DNA of 64,000 nt from Rariloculus sp965263005 (GCF_965263005.1 NZ_OZ253579.1:2542001-2606000); one strand, 5' to 3'. Shown: positions 43,274 to 56,183, counted from the first letter of the stretch. The notes: generated by a model from the letters alone, not told the origin. Numbers and translations: made by a program.

Positions 43274-43620
43274 TCGAGCGCCCCCTTCCGCCATTCATAG
43301 ATGAAACCGACGACGAGCACGGCGAGGAATACGGCCATCGAGACGAGCCCGAAGACACCGATCCGGTCGAGCGATACGGCCCAGGGAAACAGAAACGCGA
43401 TTTCGAGATCGAAAATGATGAACAGGATCGCGACGAGGTAGTAGCGGACGTCGAAGCGGATTCGCGAGTCTTCGAACGCTTCGAAGCCGCACTCGTATGG
43501 AGACAGTTTTTGCGGGTCCTTGGAACCGCTGCCGAGCGCCATGCCAAGCGCCAGCAGTGCCGCACCGAAAGCTGCGGCGACGAGCAGGAATATCAGCACG
43601 GGTGCGTAATTCGCGAGCAT
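43264..43620 (-). CDS. nuoA: NADH-quinone oxidoreductase subunit A
   Basis: A 118-residue membrane subunit with three helices, first gene of the operon. The conserved loop is LSPYECGFEAFEDSRIRFDVRYYLVAILFIIFDLEIAFLFPW. The nuo promoter should be in the short gap before tRNA-Leu or further up; I cannot pick a specific box. Confidence 0.96.
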   Translation of the reverse strand: MLANYAPVLIFLLVAAAFGAALLALGMALGSGSKDPQKLSPYECGFEAFEDSRIRFDVRYYLVAILFIIFDLEIAFLFPWAVSLDRIGVFGLVSMAVFLAVLVVGFIYEWRKGALEWD

Positions 43621-43696
43621 CTCTCACCAGCCTAGTGGTCGGCGCGCATTGTACCAGCCTGCCCGTGAAAAAGGGCCAGGCTGCCTGCTTTCCGGT

Positions 43697-43781
43697 TGGT
43701 GCGGATGGCCGGACTCGAACCGGCACGGCTTGCGCCACTGCCCCCTCAAGACAGCGTGTCTACCAGTTCCACCACATCCGC
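43697..43781 (-). tRNA. tRNA-Leu (GAG), CCA encoded
   Basis: An 85-base type II tRNA on the minus strand with a long variable arm. The acceptor stem is GCGGATG, the anticodon loop TTGAGGG gives GAG, and the T loop is GGTTCGAGTCC. CCA is encoded at the 3' end. Its place just after secG is the same as leuU in E. coli and pseudomonads. Confidence 0.93.
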
Positions 43782-43783
43782 AT

Positions 43784-44152
43784 TCAGTTGTCGGCAGGCC
43801 CGGGATCGAGGTCGGGCAGATCAGGCAGCGCCGGATCGCCCGCGGGCGGCTCGAACGCGGGGGCCGTTGCCGCAGGTCCGTCCGTCAGTGTGCCCTCGAG
43901 CAGACTTTCGGGCTGGGTGCGCTGAGCGGAGAGATATGCGAGCGTCAGGCTCGTCCCGAAAAACATCGCGGCGAGCACCGCGGTCGTACGCGAGAAAAAA
44001 TTCGAAGTGCCGCGCGAACCGAATACCGTCCCCGACGCGCCCGCGCCGAAGCCTGTGCCCGCGTCAGCGCCCTTGCCGCGCTGCAGCAGCACGAGCACGA
44101 TTATCAACATGGCCACTGCGAGGTGAGCCATCAGCATGATCGATTGCGTCAT
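43784..44152 (-). CDS. secG: Preprotein translocase subunit SecG
   Basis: A 122-residue inner-membrane component of the SecYEG translocon. It has two transmembrane helices (about residues 5-22 and 58-75), the inter-helix QRGKGADAGTGFGAGASGTVFGSRG, and an acidic Pro/Ala-rich tail. It lies two bases from tRNA-Leu, in the standard gammaproteobacterial order. Confidence 0.95.
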   Translation of the reverse strand: MTQSIMLMAHLAVAMLIIVLVLLQRGKGADAGTGFGAGASGTVFGSRGTSNFFSRTTAVLAAMFFGTSLTLAYLSAQRTQPESLLEGTLTDGPAATAPAFEPPAGDPALPDLPDLDPGPADN

Positions 44153-44185
44153 CTGTTGCTTTCCGCCTGGTTCCCGTCCGGCTAG

Positions 44186-44350
44186 CAGGAGCCTTCGCCG
44201 TAGGAAATCACGGCTGCAAATCCGCTCTCATCCCAGGCTTCCGCCCCTCATTTTCGTTGAATATGACCCGATATTCGCCTCAAATGAGGGGCGAAATCCA
44301 GGGCGATATCAAATTTTCGCTATCGCGATTTCCTACGGCGCAGGCTCCTG
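44186..44350. repeat. MITE-like 165-base inverted-repeat element between secG and tpiA
   Basis: The terminal arms are 24 bases each (44186-44209 and 44327-44350) and match with one mismatch. An inner pair CCCCTCATTT / AAATGAGGGG (44244-44253, 44282-44291) is perfect. The right arm overlaps the last six codons of tpiA. The structure suggests either a small non-autonomous mobile element or a very long terminator/cruciform. No transposase is present. Confidence 0.55.
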
Positions 44351-45118
44351 GCCCGATGCGGCGTGAAAAATGGTCAGAAACTCTGAAACATCGAGTGACG
44401 CACCGCCGACGAGGCCGCCGTCGATATCGTCCCGGGCAAACAATTCCTCGGCGTTGCCTGCCTTGACGCTGCCGCCGTAGAGAATCCTCAAACCGCCGGC
44501 GATTGTAGCATCTTGCGCCGCGATCAACGCCCGAATAAGCGCGTGGACCTCTTGCGCCTGGTCCGGAGTCGCCGTCCGTCCCGTGCCGATGGCCCAGACC
44601 GGTTCGTAGGCGACGACGGCTGCGGCAAGCACGCTTGCGCCGAGCGTCTCAAGCACCGCGTTGACCTGTCTGCTGACGACAGTCTCGGTCCGGCCGCCCT
44701 CCCGCTCGGCGAGTGTCTCGCCGACACACAGGATCGGCACGAGCCCAACGGTCTGCGCTGCACGGAATTTCGCGACAACCTGCTCGTCCGATTCGCCGTA
44801 AAGCGTCCGTCGCTCGGAATGCCCGACGACGACATAAACGCACCCTACATCCCTGAGCATCGTGCCGGAGACTTCCCCCGTGTACGCGCCCGGATCGACC
44901 TCGCTTGCGAGGTTCTGAGCGCCGAGCGCGATCGGCGTCGATTCGAGCCACCGCGAAGCCGCGTCGAGATAAACGAACGGCGGACATAACAGCATCTCGG
45001 CGCCGCCGCCCGTCCCGACCCCAGCCGCAAGCTCGACAACGAGGTCCCGGCTCGCGCCGAGCGCACCGTTCATCTTCCAGTTACCCGCGACGATCGCAGT
45101 TCGCTTGCCCATGCTCAT
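44333..45118 (-). CDS. tpiA: Triose-phosphate isomerase
   Basis: A 261-residue TIM barrel that interconverts glyceraldehyde-3-phosphate and dihydroxyacetone phosphate. It has NWKMNG (catalytic Asn and Lys), VVGHSERR (catalytic His) and VVAYEPVWAIGTGR (catalytic Glu), plus the phosphate-binding ILYGGSVKAGN. The ATG at 45118 is preferred, with MGKRT at 45112 as an alternative. The C-terminal codons EPAP lie within the right arm of the inverted-repeat element, so that end may have been rewritten by insertion. Confidence 0.95.
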   Translation of the reverse strand: MSMGKRTAIVAGNWKMNGALGASRDLVVELAAGVGTGGGAEMLLCPPFVYLDAASRWLESTPIALGAQNLASEVDPGAYTGEVSGTMLRDVGCVYVVVGHSERRTLYGESDEQVVAKFRAAQTVGLVPILCVGETLAEREGGRTETVVSRQVNAVLETLGASVLAAAVVAYEPVWAIGTGRTATPDQAQEVHALIRALIAAQDATIAGGLRILYGGSVKAGNAEELFARDDIDGGLVGGASLDVSEFLTIFHAASGQEPAP

Positions 45119-45123
45119 GGCGG

Positions 45124-46458
45124 TCAACCGCAGGCGGAGCGTACGGAATCAGCGAGCCGCGTAGCCAACGCTTGGACCATCGCCTGGTCTTCGCCTTCCA
45201 CCATGACCCGGATCACGGGCTCGGTACCGGAGGCGCGGAGCACTACGCGGCCCGTGTGGCCGAGCGCGGATTCTGCCGCCTCAACGGCATCGGAGATCGC
45301 CGGCTGCGCGCTGATCTCGACCGGCTCGCCAATCTCGACGTTCACGAGCGTCTGCGGCAACTGCGGCATACCCGCAACGAGCTGGCTCAAGCTGCGGCCC
45401 GTTCGGCGCATGATCGCTAGGATCTGCAGCGCCGTGATCAGGCCATCGCCCGTGTTGATCTTGTCGAGGCACAACAAATGCCCCGACGGCTCGCCGCCGA
45501 GAATTCCGCCGTGCTCCTTCAGCGTCGCCCGCACATTGCGGTCGCCGATCCTGGTGCGCAGAAACTCGATGCCCCGCTCCGTGAGGGCGCGCTCGAGACC
45601 CAGGTTGCTCATGAGCGTGCCCACGACCGGCCCGGTCAAGGTATTCGTTTCGCGCCGGTCGCAGGCCAGCACATAGAGCAGCTTGTCGCCGTCAACGAGA
45701 TTGCCCTGCTCGTCGACCATGACGAGGCGATCGCCGTCGCCGTCCAGAGCGACGCCGACATCGGCGCGCACGCCGACGACGTTGAGCTGGAGCAGATCGG
45801 GCCGGGTCGAGCCGCAACCATCGTTGATATTCAGCCCGTTTGGCGAGCAGCCGACCGGAATCACGTCGGCGCCGAGCTCCCCGATGACTCTCGGCGCGAC
45901 CTTGTAGCCGGCACCGTGCGATGCATCGACGACGATCTTGAGCCCATTGAAGTCCATGCCTTCCGGCACTGTCTGCTTGCAGAACTTCATGTAATCGGTA
46001 CGTGCGAACGAAGCTATCGTCGCCCGCCCCAGCGATTTCGAATCACGAGTCCGCGGCGGCACCTCGAGTTGGCGCTCGATCTCTTCCTCTACATCTTCGG
46101 ACAGCTTCTCGCCCTCGACATCGAAGAATTTGATGCCGTTGTCGTAGTAAGGATTGTGGGAGGCGCTGATTACGATACCGAAGTCGGTGTCGGAGATACT
46201 CGTGACGTAGGCCACGGCCGGCGTCGGCAGCGGCCCCGTCAACAGCACGTCGACTCCGGCTGCGACGAAGCCGGCTTCCAGCGCCGATTCGAACATGTAG
46301 CCCGATACGCGCGTGTCCTTGCCGATCATCACTCGGCCGCCCTGGGGCGTGAGCACGCGCGCGGCTGCGCCCGCAAGCCGGAGCGCAAAATCCACGGTCA
46401 TCGGGCTCGTGCCGACGCGACCGCGGATCCCGTCCGTGCCGAAATACCGCCTCGCCAT
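45124..46458 (-). CDS. glmM: Phosphoglucosamine mutase
   Basis: A 444-residue enzyme that isomerises glucosamine-6-phosphate to glucosamine-1-phosphate for peptidoglycan and LPS. The phosphoserine loop is VISASHNPYYDNGIKFF, the metal-binding loop DGDGDRLVM, and the sugar-binding loop GGEPSGHL; the phosphate-binding RASGTEPVIRVMVEG is at the end. It lies 43 bases after ftsH; folP, which normally sits between, is absent. Confidence 0.97.
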   Translation of the reverse strand: MARRYFGTDGIRGRVGTSPMTVDFALRLAGAAARVLTPQGGRVMIGKDTRVSGYMFESALEAGFVAAGVDVLLTGPLPTPAVAYVTSISDTDFGIVISASHNPYYDNGIKFFDVEGEKLSEDVEEEIERQLEVPPRTRDSKSLGRATIASFARTDYMKFCKQTVPEGMDFNGLKIVVDASHGAGYKVAPRVIGELGADVIPVGCSPNGLNINDGCGSTRPDLLQLNVVGVRADVGVALDGDGDRLVMVDEQGNLVDGDKLLYVLACDRRETNTLTGPVVGTLMSNLGLERALTERGIEFLRTRIGDRNVRATLKEHGGILGGEPSGHLLCLDKINTGDGLITALQILAIMRRTGRSLSQLVAGMPQLPQTLVNVEIGEPVEISAQPAISDAVEAAESALGHTGRVVLRASGTEPVIRVMVEGEDQAMVQALATRLADSVRSACG

Positions 46459-46501
46459 GTACGCCTCGCTGGTGCTTCCCGGGTTGCTGCGGCGTGTATT
46501 G

Positions 46502-48415
46502 CTAGTGCTGGCTCGCCGGTCCGCCCAACGGCGTCGTGCGCTTGCCTTCAGCTTCCGCGGGCTTGCCGGGCTCGGACGGCTCGTCCCAGTCCTCCGGCGG
46601 CTTCGGTTCGCGCCCTGCCATGATCTCCTTGATCTGATCCTCGTCGATCGTCTCGTACCTGATCAGGGCATCGGCCATCGCGTGCAGTCTGGGTTCGTTG
46701 GCCTTCAGTATCTCTCTGGCGTCGTTGTAGCAGATGTCGACGAGTTCGCGTATTTCCTTGTCGATAGCGTTCGCCGTACCGTCGGAAACCTGCTTGTGTC
46801 GCGTGACGCTGCGGCCAAGAAAGATCTCGCCGTCGTCCTCCGAATAGGTCAACGGTCCGAGACCGTCCGACAGGCCCCACTTTGTCACCATGTTGCGCGC
46901 GATGTCGGTCGCTCGCTCGATATCGTTGGACGCGCCCGTCGTCACATAGGCGGGCCCGAAGATCAACTCCTCGGCAATGCGTCCACCGAACAGGCTTTTT
47001 ATCTGGCTCAGGAGCCGCTGCTTGGAGTAGCTGTAGCGGTCTTCCTCCGGCAGGAACATCGTCACGCCGAGCGCCCGGCCGCGGGGAATGATCGTCACCT
47101 TGTAGACCGGGTCGTGATCGGGCACGAGCAGCCCGATTATCGCGTGGCCGGATTCGTGATAGGCGGTGAGCCTGCGTTCGTGCTCGCTCATGACCATGGA
47201 ACGGCGCTCCGCGCCCATCATGATCTTGTCCTTGGCCTTGTCGAACTCCTCCATCGTGACCGTACGCTTGTTCGCGCGCGCCGCGAGCAGCGCGGCCTCG
47301 TTGACGAGATTGGCCAGGTCGGCGCCCGAAAAACCCGGCGTGCCACGCGCGATGATCGAAGGCCGGACGTCATTGTCGATCGGCACCTTGCGCATGTGCA
47401 CTTTCAGGATCTGCTCGCGCCCGCGCACATCGGGTATGGGCACGACAACCTGCCGGTCGAATCGTCCGGGACGCAGCAACGCCGGATCGAGAACGTCGGG
47501 TCGGTTGGTCGCGGCGATGACGATAACGCCTTCGTTGCCTTCGAAACCGTCCATCTCGACCAGCAATTGGTTGAGCGTCTGCTCGCGCTCGTCGTGGCCG
47601 CCACCGAGTCCCGCGCCGCGATGCCGGCCGACAGCGTCGATCTCGTCGATGAAGATGATGCATGGCGCATGCTTCTTCGCCTGGTCGAACATGTCCCTGA
47701 CGCGCGAAGCGCCAACGCCGACGAACATTTCAACGAAATCGGAGCCCGAAATCGTGAAGAACGGCACCTTGGCCTCGCCGGCGATCGCCCGGGCCAACAG
47801 CGTCTTGCCCGTGCCGGGCGAGCCGACCATGAGCACGCCCTTCGGTATCTTGCCGCCGAGCCGCTGAAATTTGCCCGGGTCCTTGAGGAAATCGACGATC
47901 TCGACGACTTCCTCCTTGGCTTCCTCGACGCCCGCGACATCGGCGAAGGTCACGCTGACCTGATCCTCACCCAGCAGCCGCGCCCGGCTCTTGCCGAAGG
48001 ACATGGCGCCGCGCCCGCCGCTTGCGCCATTGATCTGGCGCATGAAGTACACCCAGATCCCGATAAAGAGCAAAATCGGGAACGATGAAATGAACAGGTC
48101 CAGCAGGAAGGAGCGCTGCTTCGGCGGCGTCGCCTCGATGACGACATCGTTCTCATCGAGCGTGCCTATGAGCGCCGTGTTGTCAGTCTCGGGGTTATAG
48201 GTCACGAACGGTTCGCCGTTGCGGCGGCCGCTGATCGAGCCCGTCTCGTTGTCGAACGCCACCTCCTCGACCGAGCCGTCCTCGATATAGCTCAGAAACG
48301 TCGAATAGGGAATCGGCTGGGTGCGTTGCTCGTTGGTGCCGAAGCTCTGGAAAACCGATAGCAGCACCACCGCTATGACTATCCACAGGATGACGTTCTT
48401 CACCAAATCGTTCAA
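46502..48415 (-). CDS. ftsH: ATP-dependent zinc metalloprotease FtsH
   Basis: A 637-residue membrane-anchored AAA protease for quality control. It has two transmembrane helices (about residues 4-22 and 100-120), Walker A GSPGTGKTLLARAIAG, Walker B CIIFIDEIDAVG, the SRH region, and the zinc site HESGH with a downstream Asp/Glu ligand. The TTG at 48415 follows gaggtaa at good spacing and gives the usual NDLVKNVILW start; a GTG at 48442 is an alternative. Confidence 0.97.
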   Translation of the reverse strand: MNDLVKNVILWIVIAVVLLSVFQSFGTNEQRTQPIPYSTFLSYIEDGSVEEVAFDNETGSISGRRNGEPFVTYNPETDNTALIGTLDENDVVIEATPPKQRSFLLDLFISSFPILLFIGIWVYFMRQINGASGGRGAMSFGKSRARLLGEDQVSVTFADVAGVEEAKEEVVEIVDFLKDPGKFQRLGGKIPKGVLMVGSPGTGKTLLARAIAGEAKVPFFTISGSDFVEMFVGVGASRVRDMFDQAKKHAPCIIFIDEIDAVGRHRGAGLGGGHDEREQTLNQLLVEMDGFEGNEGVIVIAATNRPDVLDPALLRPGRFDRQVVVPIPDVRGREQILKVHMRKVPIDNDVRPSIIARGTPGFSGADLANLVNEAALLAARANKRTVTMEEFDKAKDKIMMGAERRSMVMSEHERRLTAYHESGHAIIGLLVPDHDPVYKVTIIPRGRALGVTMFLPEEDRYSYSKQRLLSQIKSLFGGRIAEELIFGPAYVTTGASNDIERATDIARNMVTKWGLSDGLGPLTYSEDDGEIFLGRSVTRHKQVSDGTANAIDKEIRELVDICYNDAREILKANEPRLHAMADALIRYETIDEDQIKEIMAGREPKPPEDWDEPSEPGKPAEAEGKRTTPLGGPASQH

Positions 48416-48464
48416 TGCCTTACCTCGTAACAGACCCTGCACCGCAGCCTACGCTGTGACCCTA

Positions 48465-49088
48465 CTACATCCGGTAGTCCCTTGCCAGCAAATAAATCTC
48501 GCGACTTTGCGGCCGAGAGGCCCTGGGCTTGACCAGCCGGACGGTCCCGAAACGGCCTTTGACACTGTGCGCGAAACCGTCGAAGCCCGCGCCCTGAAAG
48601 AGCTTGACGAGAAAGCTGCCACCGGGCCCGAGCACCTGCTCGGCGAATTCGAGCGCCTCCTCGGCGAGCGCCATGCTGCGCGGCTGATCGACCGCCCGAT
48701 TACCACTCATATTTGGCGCCATGTCGGACATTACAAGGTCCGCCTGGCGGTCACCGAGCAGCGCGCGCAGCTCCGCGACAGTCTCCGGTTTCGAGAAGTC
48801 GCCGCGGATGAACCGCACACCGGGTATCGGGTCCATCGGCAACAGATCGAGGGCAAGGACGCCGCCGCGGGCCCCGACGACACGGGCCGCGAATTGACTC
48901 CAGCTTCCCGGGCTCGCACCGAGGTCGACGCAGGTCATGCCCCGCTTGAGGATGCGCTCCTTCGCCTGAATCTGCTCGAGCTTGAAGACGGCGCGCGACC
49001 GAAAGCCCTGCCGGGCTGCCGCGTCGACATAGGGATCCTTGTCCTGGCGCATACGCCAGCGGCCACCGGACCCGCCGCGGCTGCTCAT
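48465..49088 (-). CDS. rlmE: 23S rRNA (uridine-2'-O)-methyltransferase RlmE
   Basis: A 207-residue SAM-dependent methyltransferase for U2552 of 23S rRNA. It has the SAM loop DLGASPGSWSQFAA and the K-D-K-E tetrad (in SRAVFKLEQI, VMSDMAPNMSGN, SFLVKLFQG and SREIYLLARDYR). The ATG at 49088 is chosen because an upstream in-frame extension lacks family character. It lies directly upstream of ftsH as is usual. Confidence 0.95.
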   Translation of the reverse strand: MSSRGGSGGRWRMRQDKDPYVDAAARQGFRSRAVFKLEQIQAKERILKRGMTCVDLGASPGSWSQFAARVVGARGGVLALDLLPMDPIPGVRFIRGDFSKPETVAELRALLGDRQADLVMSDMAPNMSGNRAVDQPRSMALAEEALEFAEQVLGPGGSFLVKLFQGAGFDGFAHSVKGRFGTVRLVKPRASRPQSREIYLLARDYRM

Positions 49089-49202
49089 CGAACGAAACCT
49101 TGCCGTGACACCCACTTTGCCGAACAACCCCAGACTTCGTGCGTGCTCACCGCCGGGAGGCCAGGAGCGAACGCCGCGACCGACTCCGTCGAGCCACGCC
49201 GG

Positions 49203-49675
49203 TCAGATGTACTCTACGTCGGTGATCTCGTAGCTGCGTTGCCCGCTGGGCGTCGTCACCTCCACCGTGTCGCCCACCTGCCTGGCGACCAGGGCCCTCG
49301 CGATCGGCGAACCGATCGACAGCAAGCCGTTCTTGATATCCGCCTCGTCTTCCCCAACGATCCGGTAGCACGCTTCCGCGCCGTCATCGAGCGCGACCAG
49401 ACGCACGGTTGCGCCGAAGACGACGCGACTGCCCGGTGTCAACTGCGTCACATCGACGATTTGCGCATTCGACAACTTGCTCTCGATGTCCCGCACGCGC
49501 GCTTCGACCAAGCCCTGCTGCTCCTTGGCCGCATGGTATTCGGCGTTCTCGCGCAGATCGCCGTGCGCCCGGGCCGCGGCGATCGCAGCTACGATCCGCG
49601 GGCGCTCCTCCGTCTTGAGCCGCTTGAGCTCGGCCCTCAGCCGCTCGGCGCCGCGCACCGTCAACGGTACTCGGC

Positions 49676-49679
<4 letters not shown>
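49203..49679 (-). CDS. greA: Transcription elongation factor GreA
   Basis: A 158-residue factor that stimulates transcript cleavage by backtracked RNA polymerase. The N-terminal coiled coil carries the acidic tip (GDLRENAEYHAAKEQQ), followed by the FKBP-like C-terminal domain (VGEDEADIKNGLLSIGSPIARALVARQVGDTVEV). The GTG at 49679 overlaps the carB stop (GTGA) and gives the exact family length. Confidence 0.96.
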
Positions 49680-52900
<3,221 letters not shown>

Positions 52901-52957
52901 GTCGTCACTCTAATTGCGGATAAAACGCAGCAGCCATGGCCCAACATCAGGCTGAAC

Positions 52958-54112
52958 CTATTTGGCGACAGCCTCAGCCGGCTCACGATTCGCTCTCATC
53001 GAATCGACGAATCTCGCGAACAGGTCGCTCAGATCGTGCGGCCCGGGACTGGCTTCGGGATGTCCCTGAAACGAGAACGCCGGCCGGTCGCGGCGCTCGA
53101 TGCCTTGCAGCGTCCCGTCGAACAGCGAGCGGTGCGTCGGGCGCACGTTGTTCGGCAGGCTGGCTTCGGCGACCGCGAAGCCGTGATTCTGACTCGTGAT
53201 CAGCACGCGACCCGTGTCGAGGTCGACCACAGGGTGATTCGCACCGTGGTGGCCGAACTTCATCTTCTCGGTCTTCGCGCCGCTCGCAAGCGCGAGCAGT
53301 TGGTGCCCGAGACAGATGCCGAGGATCGGCACACCGATATCGAGCAGCGCGCGGATCGCATCGATCGCGTAATCGCAGGGCTCAGGGTCGCCGGGCCCGT
53401 TGGACAGGAATACGCCGTCCGGGTCAAGCGCCATGACCTCGGCGGCCATCGTCGTTGCGGGAACGACTGTGATTCGGCAACCCTGGTCGGCGAGCAACCG
53501 AAGGATGTTGCGTTTGATGCCGAAATCGAACCCGACGACGTGAAACTCGCCCATGCGCGTGGCACTTTCGCTACCGCGCTCGGGCCAGATGCTGCCTTCG
53601 TCCCATTGATACGGCACATCAGTCGAAACGACCCTGGCCAGATCCATTCCCTCGAGGCCGGGAAACTCTCTTGCCGCCGCGCCCGCATCCTCGACGCTCG
53701 CGTCCGGGCCGGTCACGATGCAACCGCTCTGCGCGCCCTTCTCGCGGATGATTCGAGTGAGCTTGCGCGTGTCGATGTCGGCGATCGCCACCGTATCTCC
53801 GCGACGCAGAAACTTCGCAAGCCCGCTCTCGGCGCGCCAACTGCTGACGATCGACGAAAGATCCCGAATGACGAGTCCTGCCGCAAAAATTCGCTCGGAC
53901 TCGAAGTCATCTGAGTTTGTGCCGACGTTGCCGATATGCGGGTAGGTCAACGTGACGATCTGACTGAAGTACGATGGATCGGTCAGAATCTCTTGATATC
54001 CGGTCATTGCGGTGTTGAACACGACTTCGCCGACGGTTCGGCCCGCAGCGCCAACGGAAGTTCCGTGGAACTGCGTTCCATCTTCGAGCACGAGAAGCGC
54101 GGCTTCCGTCAA
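52958..54112 (-). CDS. carA: Carbamoyl-phosphate synthase small (glutaminase) subunit
   Basis: A 384-residue glutaminase subunit. It has the class I amidotransferase triad: Cys in GICLGHQLLALASG, and His and Glu in FQGHPEASPGP. The N-terminal domain begins LLVLEDGTQFHGTSVG. The start is a TTG at 54112 preceded by taggagct; E. coli carA also begins with TTG. It lies 57 bases from carB. No clear ArgR or PurR/PepA-type boxes could be picked in the upstream 130 bases. Confidence 0.97.
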   Translation of the reverse strand: MTEAALLVLEDGTQFHGTSVGAAGRTVGEVVFNTAMTGYQEILTDPSYFSQIVTLTYPHIGNVGTNSDDFESERIFAAGLVIRDLSSIVSSWRAESGLAKFLRRGDTVAIADIDTRKLTRIIREKGAQSGCIVTGPDASVEDAGAAAREFPGLEGMDLARVVSTDVPYQWDEGSIWPERGSESATRMGEFHVVGFDFGIKRNILRLLADQGCRITVVPATTMAAEVMALDPDGVFLSNGPGDPEPCDYAIDAIRALLDIGVPILGICLGHQLLALASGAKTEKMKFGHHGANHPVVDLDTGRVLITSQNHGFAVAEASLPNNVRPTHRSLFDGTLQGIERRDRPAFSFQGHPEASPGPHDLSDLFARFVDSMRANREPAEAVAK

Positions 54113-54240
54113 TCTGAGCTCCTAAAACAAGTGCCTTGCGTGGACCGCGCGGAAGTTCCGCAAGGCATGCGACTATCCCGCATATCAGGCCATCCAGCAC
54201 CCTTCAGTCAGGATTGAAATGTAACTTATTGTTTTCATGT

Positions 54241-54258
54241 GGTTTATTAGAATAAACC
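54241..54258. promoter_or_regulatory. AT-rich hairpin upstream of carA
   Basis: GGTTTATT and AATAAACC form an 8-bp stem with a two-base loop about 130 bases upstream of the carA TTG, within an AT-rich stretch (54220-54265). It could be an operator for carAB or the terminator of a lost upstream gene. It does not match an ARG box well. Confidence 0.35.
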
Positions 54259-54378
54259 CAACCGATCACTTACCGCGTCGTTTTCCAGGTAAGCATCCCG
54301 CAAGCGAATTTCATGCGACTCCAGCGTACTCACGCACGGCCTCATGCGTGAGTTTATCCGAACGATCCTGAAATTACG

Positions 54379-54626
54379 TTACCGTTCGCTGATGCATCGG
54401 CCGACGCAGTGCGGCGCCCGTGCGCCTTGGCGCGCGGTGCGCAGCATGGTGCGCAGCATCTCGAAGGCGCAGTTGGCGGCGCCGGACCGCTCGGCGCTGG
54501 CCGCGTCGAACCATGCCGAGACCCGCACGTGGTCGATGCGGTCGAGGCGCATGTTCCCGAACCGCGCAGCCATGTTCACCAGCTTGTCGATAGTGAATTT
54601 GCTGATCCGGCCGTTGACGAGTTCGC
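54379..54626 (-). pseudogene. Degenerate HTH-antitoxin / integrase remnant
   Basis: One minus-strand frame reads VNGRISKFTIDKLVNMAARFG, which fits the end of a HigA-like XRE antitoxin. It then reads HVRVSAWFDAASAERSGAANCAFEMLRTMLRTARQGAR, which fits the SAM-like core-binding domain of a phage integrase. The two pieces are joined without their remaining domains, so it appears to be the scar of decayed mobile DNA. It abuts the 3' end of the autotransporter remnant. Confidence 0.45.
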
Positions 54627-56183
54627 TCACCAGCGCAGGGCGCCCGCAAGCCTGACCGCATAGTCGGGCACGCCGCCCGGCTGCACCTGCCGGCCGAACT
54701 CCAACCCCGCCTCGACGTTGGGACCGGACATGAGCCTCACGCCCATGCGCAGCGACTGCGCCCCGCCGTCGCCCGACTCCACACCGAGGAACGGCATCCA
54801 CTGCGCCCGGCCCCTCCGGCCGTTGAGACCGTAACCGAGCTCCGCCTGGAACCGCTGCGCCGCGTTTATCGCCGCGCCCCGCACCAGACCGCTCGCGTCC
54901 TGACGGGCCCACAGCGACTGCACGCCGCTCTGCGTCGCACCCCAGGCCGAGCCCAGGTTCATCGACAGCCCCCGGCAGTCGCTGCGGGGCTGGTACCGGA
55001 TCGACCCGCTGAAGCCCCATTCCGCGTAGTCCGCGTCCTCATGGGCGAGCAACCCGCGCACGTTCACCTGCGCCGCGAACCGGCCGGCCGCGTACATCAG
55101 CCCGCTGCCGAGTTCCAATCCCGCGCCGGTCTCCGCGTCGCCGCCGTCGACCCTCAAGCCCGCTTCGAGCATCGGCGTCAACACCCCGCCCGCGGCCATC
55201 GGCATCGAACCGCTGCCCTCCAGCATCACCCGCACCCGGCTCGTCGCCCCGGCGGCGCCCATCAGGTTCTCCACCGAGTCCGACACCGTCTCGCTCACCC
55301 GCGCATCGGAGACCACCGCGAGCTCGAACGCGCCGAACCGGCTCGAGCGCACCGAGAACACCCCGCGGCCGCCGAACGCCGCCATGGCGGTGGCGAGACC
55401 CGTCTCGATCGCCGAATCGGTTCCCGCCGGCGTCAGCTTCAGCCCGCCCTGTCCGTAACCCAGTACGCCCCAGAAGCTCGTGCGAGCGTTCACCTCGTAG
55501 CGCGCGAACGGATGCAGGCTCGTCAGCGTGCTCGTCACCGCCCCGCCGGTGGCCGTGCGGTGGGTGTAGGCGCCTTCGCCTTCGCTGTGCGACAGCGCCA
55601 CCCCGGCGTGCCAGCGGCCCCAGCGGCTGTCCACCCCGAGCGTGGCCGTGGCCACCTCGCCGTCGAGCGACAACGGCCCGTCGGCACCGGCGAACTGCGT
55701 CGCCGCGGTGTTGCCCCACGCCGACCAGTTCCCGAGCCAGCCCGTTTCACCGCCCGGTCCGTCCCCGTCCTCGGGCCGCTTCGAATAGAAGAACGAACTG
55801 CCCATCAGCCCGTTGCGCAGGTCCGGAAGACCCAGCGCGCCGGCGAGGGCGCCGCGCGCCGCGGACCGGCCGCCGCGCGGCGCCGAACGACTGTCCGCAA
55901 GACCGCCACCCGCAAGACCGCCACCCGTAAGACCGCCGCCCGCAAGACCGCCGCCCGTAAGACCGCTACCGGCAAGACCGCCGCCTGCAAGGCCAAGGCT
56001 TTCGGCCTTGAGCCGGTCCATGCGCGCCCAGGCGCTTTCGGGCTCAAAGCGCGGATCGATGGCCGCGGGCCCGGCCTCCAGGGCGTTGAAGCCGTCCCGG
56101 GCCCCGCCGAAGTCGAACAGGTTCTCCACCCGCTGCCCGCCGAGCGTCAGGTGCGACTCCCGCGCCCCGCTGCGGAAGCGTTG
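54627..56183 (-). pseudogene. Autotransporter beta-barrel part of a broken surface-protein gene
   Basis: This frame continues in phase from the LRR/Calx-beta gene after an in-frame TAA (56184-56186). It encodes the linker (VENLFDFGGARDGFNALEAGPAAIDPRFEPESAWARMDRLKAESLGL), a Gly-rich repeat of GGGLAGS/TGGGLAG units (about 45 residues), and a C-terminal barrel of about 400 residues ending in aromatic RLAGALRW. It is strongly similar to the end of the gene at 58255. The only possible independent start (GTG at 56129) has no export signal, so the barrel is probably not made unless the stop is read through. Confidence 0.75.

Noticed and set aside
54241..54258. Hairpin upstream of carA considered as an ARG box
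   Set aside because: It lacks the TGAAT half-site core and the 18-base ARG-box spacing.
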